Positions 63,718 to 64,000 of a stretch of DNA of 64,000 nucleotides are shown here, in pieces. The notes under the pieces are model-generated. The model was not told the origin of the DNA. It did not search any database and saw only the letters and a list, made by a program, of their open reading frames with translations. Each line of letters opens with the position of its first letter. The first letter of the stretch is position 1. The stretch is from the NCBI GenBank assembly GCA_032718475.1, contig JAUCBJ010002007.1:58835-122834 (forward strand), read 5' to 3'. This stretch comes from Nemertoderma westbladi (lineage: Eukaryota > Xenacoelomorpha > Nemertodermatida > Nemertodermatidae). The position numbers and the translations under genes are program-made.

Positions 63718-64000
63718 GGACTCCCTAACGTGATACGTCTGGAGTGGGTGTATGACTATATTATTTTATCTATTTGTTATATTTTTATATGTGAACTTTA
63801 TTATGTACTTTATTATAATCGTTTTTATTCAATTTTATTAGTAGAATGTTATTTTAGTGATTATTTAGTAGATTAGTGCAATATATTAGTGTTTATTACG
63901 TACGTAATTACTTATAATATATTTAGTGCGACGGTGAGAAATATTTTTTCTCTTTCCTTACTGTCCGTATCATATTATAACAACGTGACTACAGTAAGAT

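Overview
The window is a mobile-element-rich piece of an animal genome, most likely a marine invertebrate. The evidence is AT-rich intergenic DNA, GT-AG introns in transposon genes, no operons, and the mix of element classes: Harbinger, piggyBac, hAT, pogo, BEL/Pao, gypsy, Penelope-like and non-LTR elements. The octamer TAGGCCTA is strikingly frequent, but I cannot name the species. No single-copy host gene is recognised with confidence. A BEN-like exon near 36.6 kb and an unidentified ORF at 26.5-26.85 kb are the only candidates.

Layout. 1-2.0 kb: AT-rich DNA with small tandem repeats. 2.02-6.93 kb: a two-gene Harbinger/PIF element (intron-containing transposase and opposing Myb-like gene) with 28-bp terminal inverted repeats and an array of TGTTCTAGAACA palindromes. 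7-10.5 kb: little, apart from a tRNA-like SINE and minisatellites. 10.56-13.81 kb: a TTAA-flanked non-autonomous element with a second TTAA element nested in it. 14.30-26.53 kb: a nearly intact BEL/Pao LTR retrotransposon on the minus strand. 28.5-36.0 kb: a gypsy integrase scrap joined to a hAT transposase pseudogene, then a 1.08-kb foldback palindrome lodged in the TTAA of a piggyBac element. 36.5-39.2 kb: a BEN-like ORF cut by an element with long inverted repeats. 40.7-43.1 kb: an uninterrupted 794-codon transposase-like gene I cannot place. 44.15-44.72 kb: a hAT MITE with a perfect 8-bp duplication. 45.6-46.6 kb: a second copy of the 28.5-kb repeat, interrupted by a tiny LINE insertion. 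48.3-49.05 kb: the C-terminal domain of a non-LTR retrotransposon. 50.5-53.15 kb: an integrase-like fragment and a miniature piggyBac. 53.19-59.73 kb: a large pogo element carrying a broken transposase, a LINE fragment and a 68-bp satellite. 62.6-63.7 kb: a Penelope-like GIY-YIG fragment between perfect inverted repeats, inserted next to a second BEL/Pao fragment.

The most interesting unit is the BEL/Pao element. In sense order it has a remnant 5' LTR, a coiled-coil gag, an Asn-rich linker and a full 2085-residue protease-RT-RNase H-integrase frame. It then carries, where other retroelements may have env, a separate ORF resembling a DEDD 3'-5' exonuclease, followed by a polypurine tract and a complete 3' LTR. 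The gag, linker and pol frames are each offset by -1, and the junctions fall at runs of 10-12 G. The 81 bp shared by the two LTRs are identical and pol is uninterrupted, so the copy looks young. A retrotransposon-encoded exonuclease is the strongest candidate for an undescribed system here.
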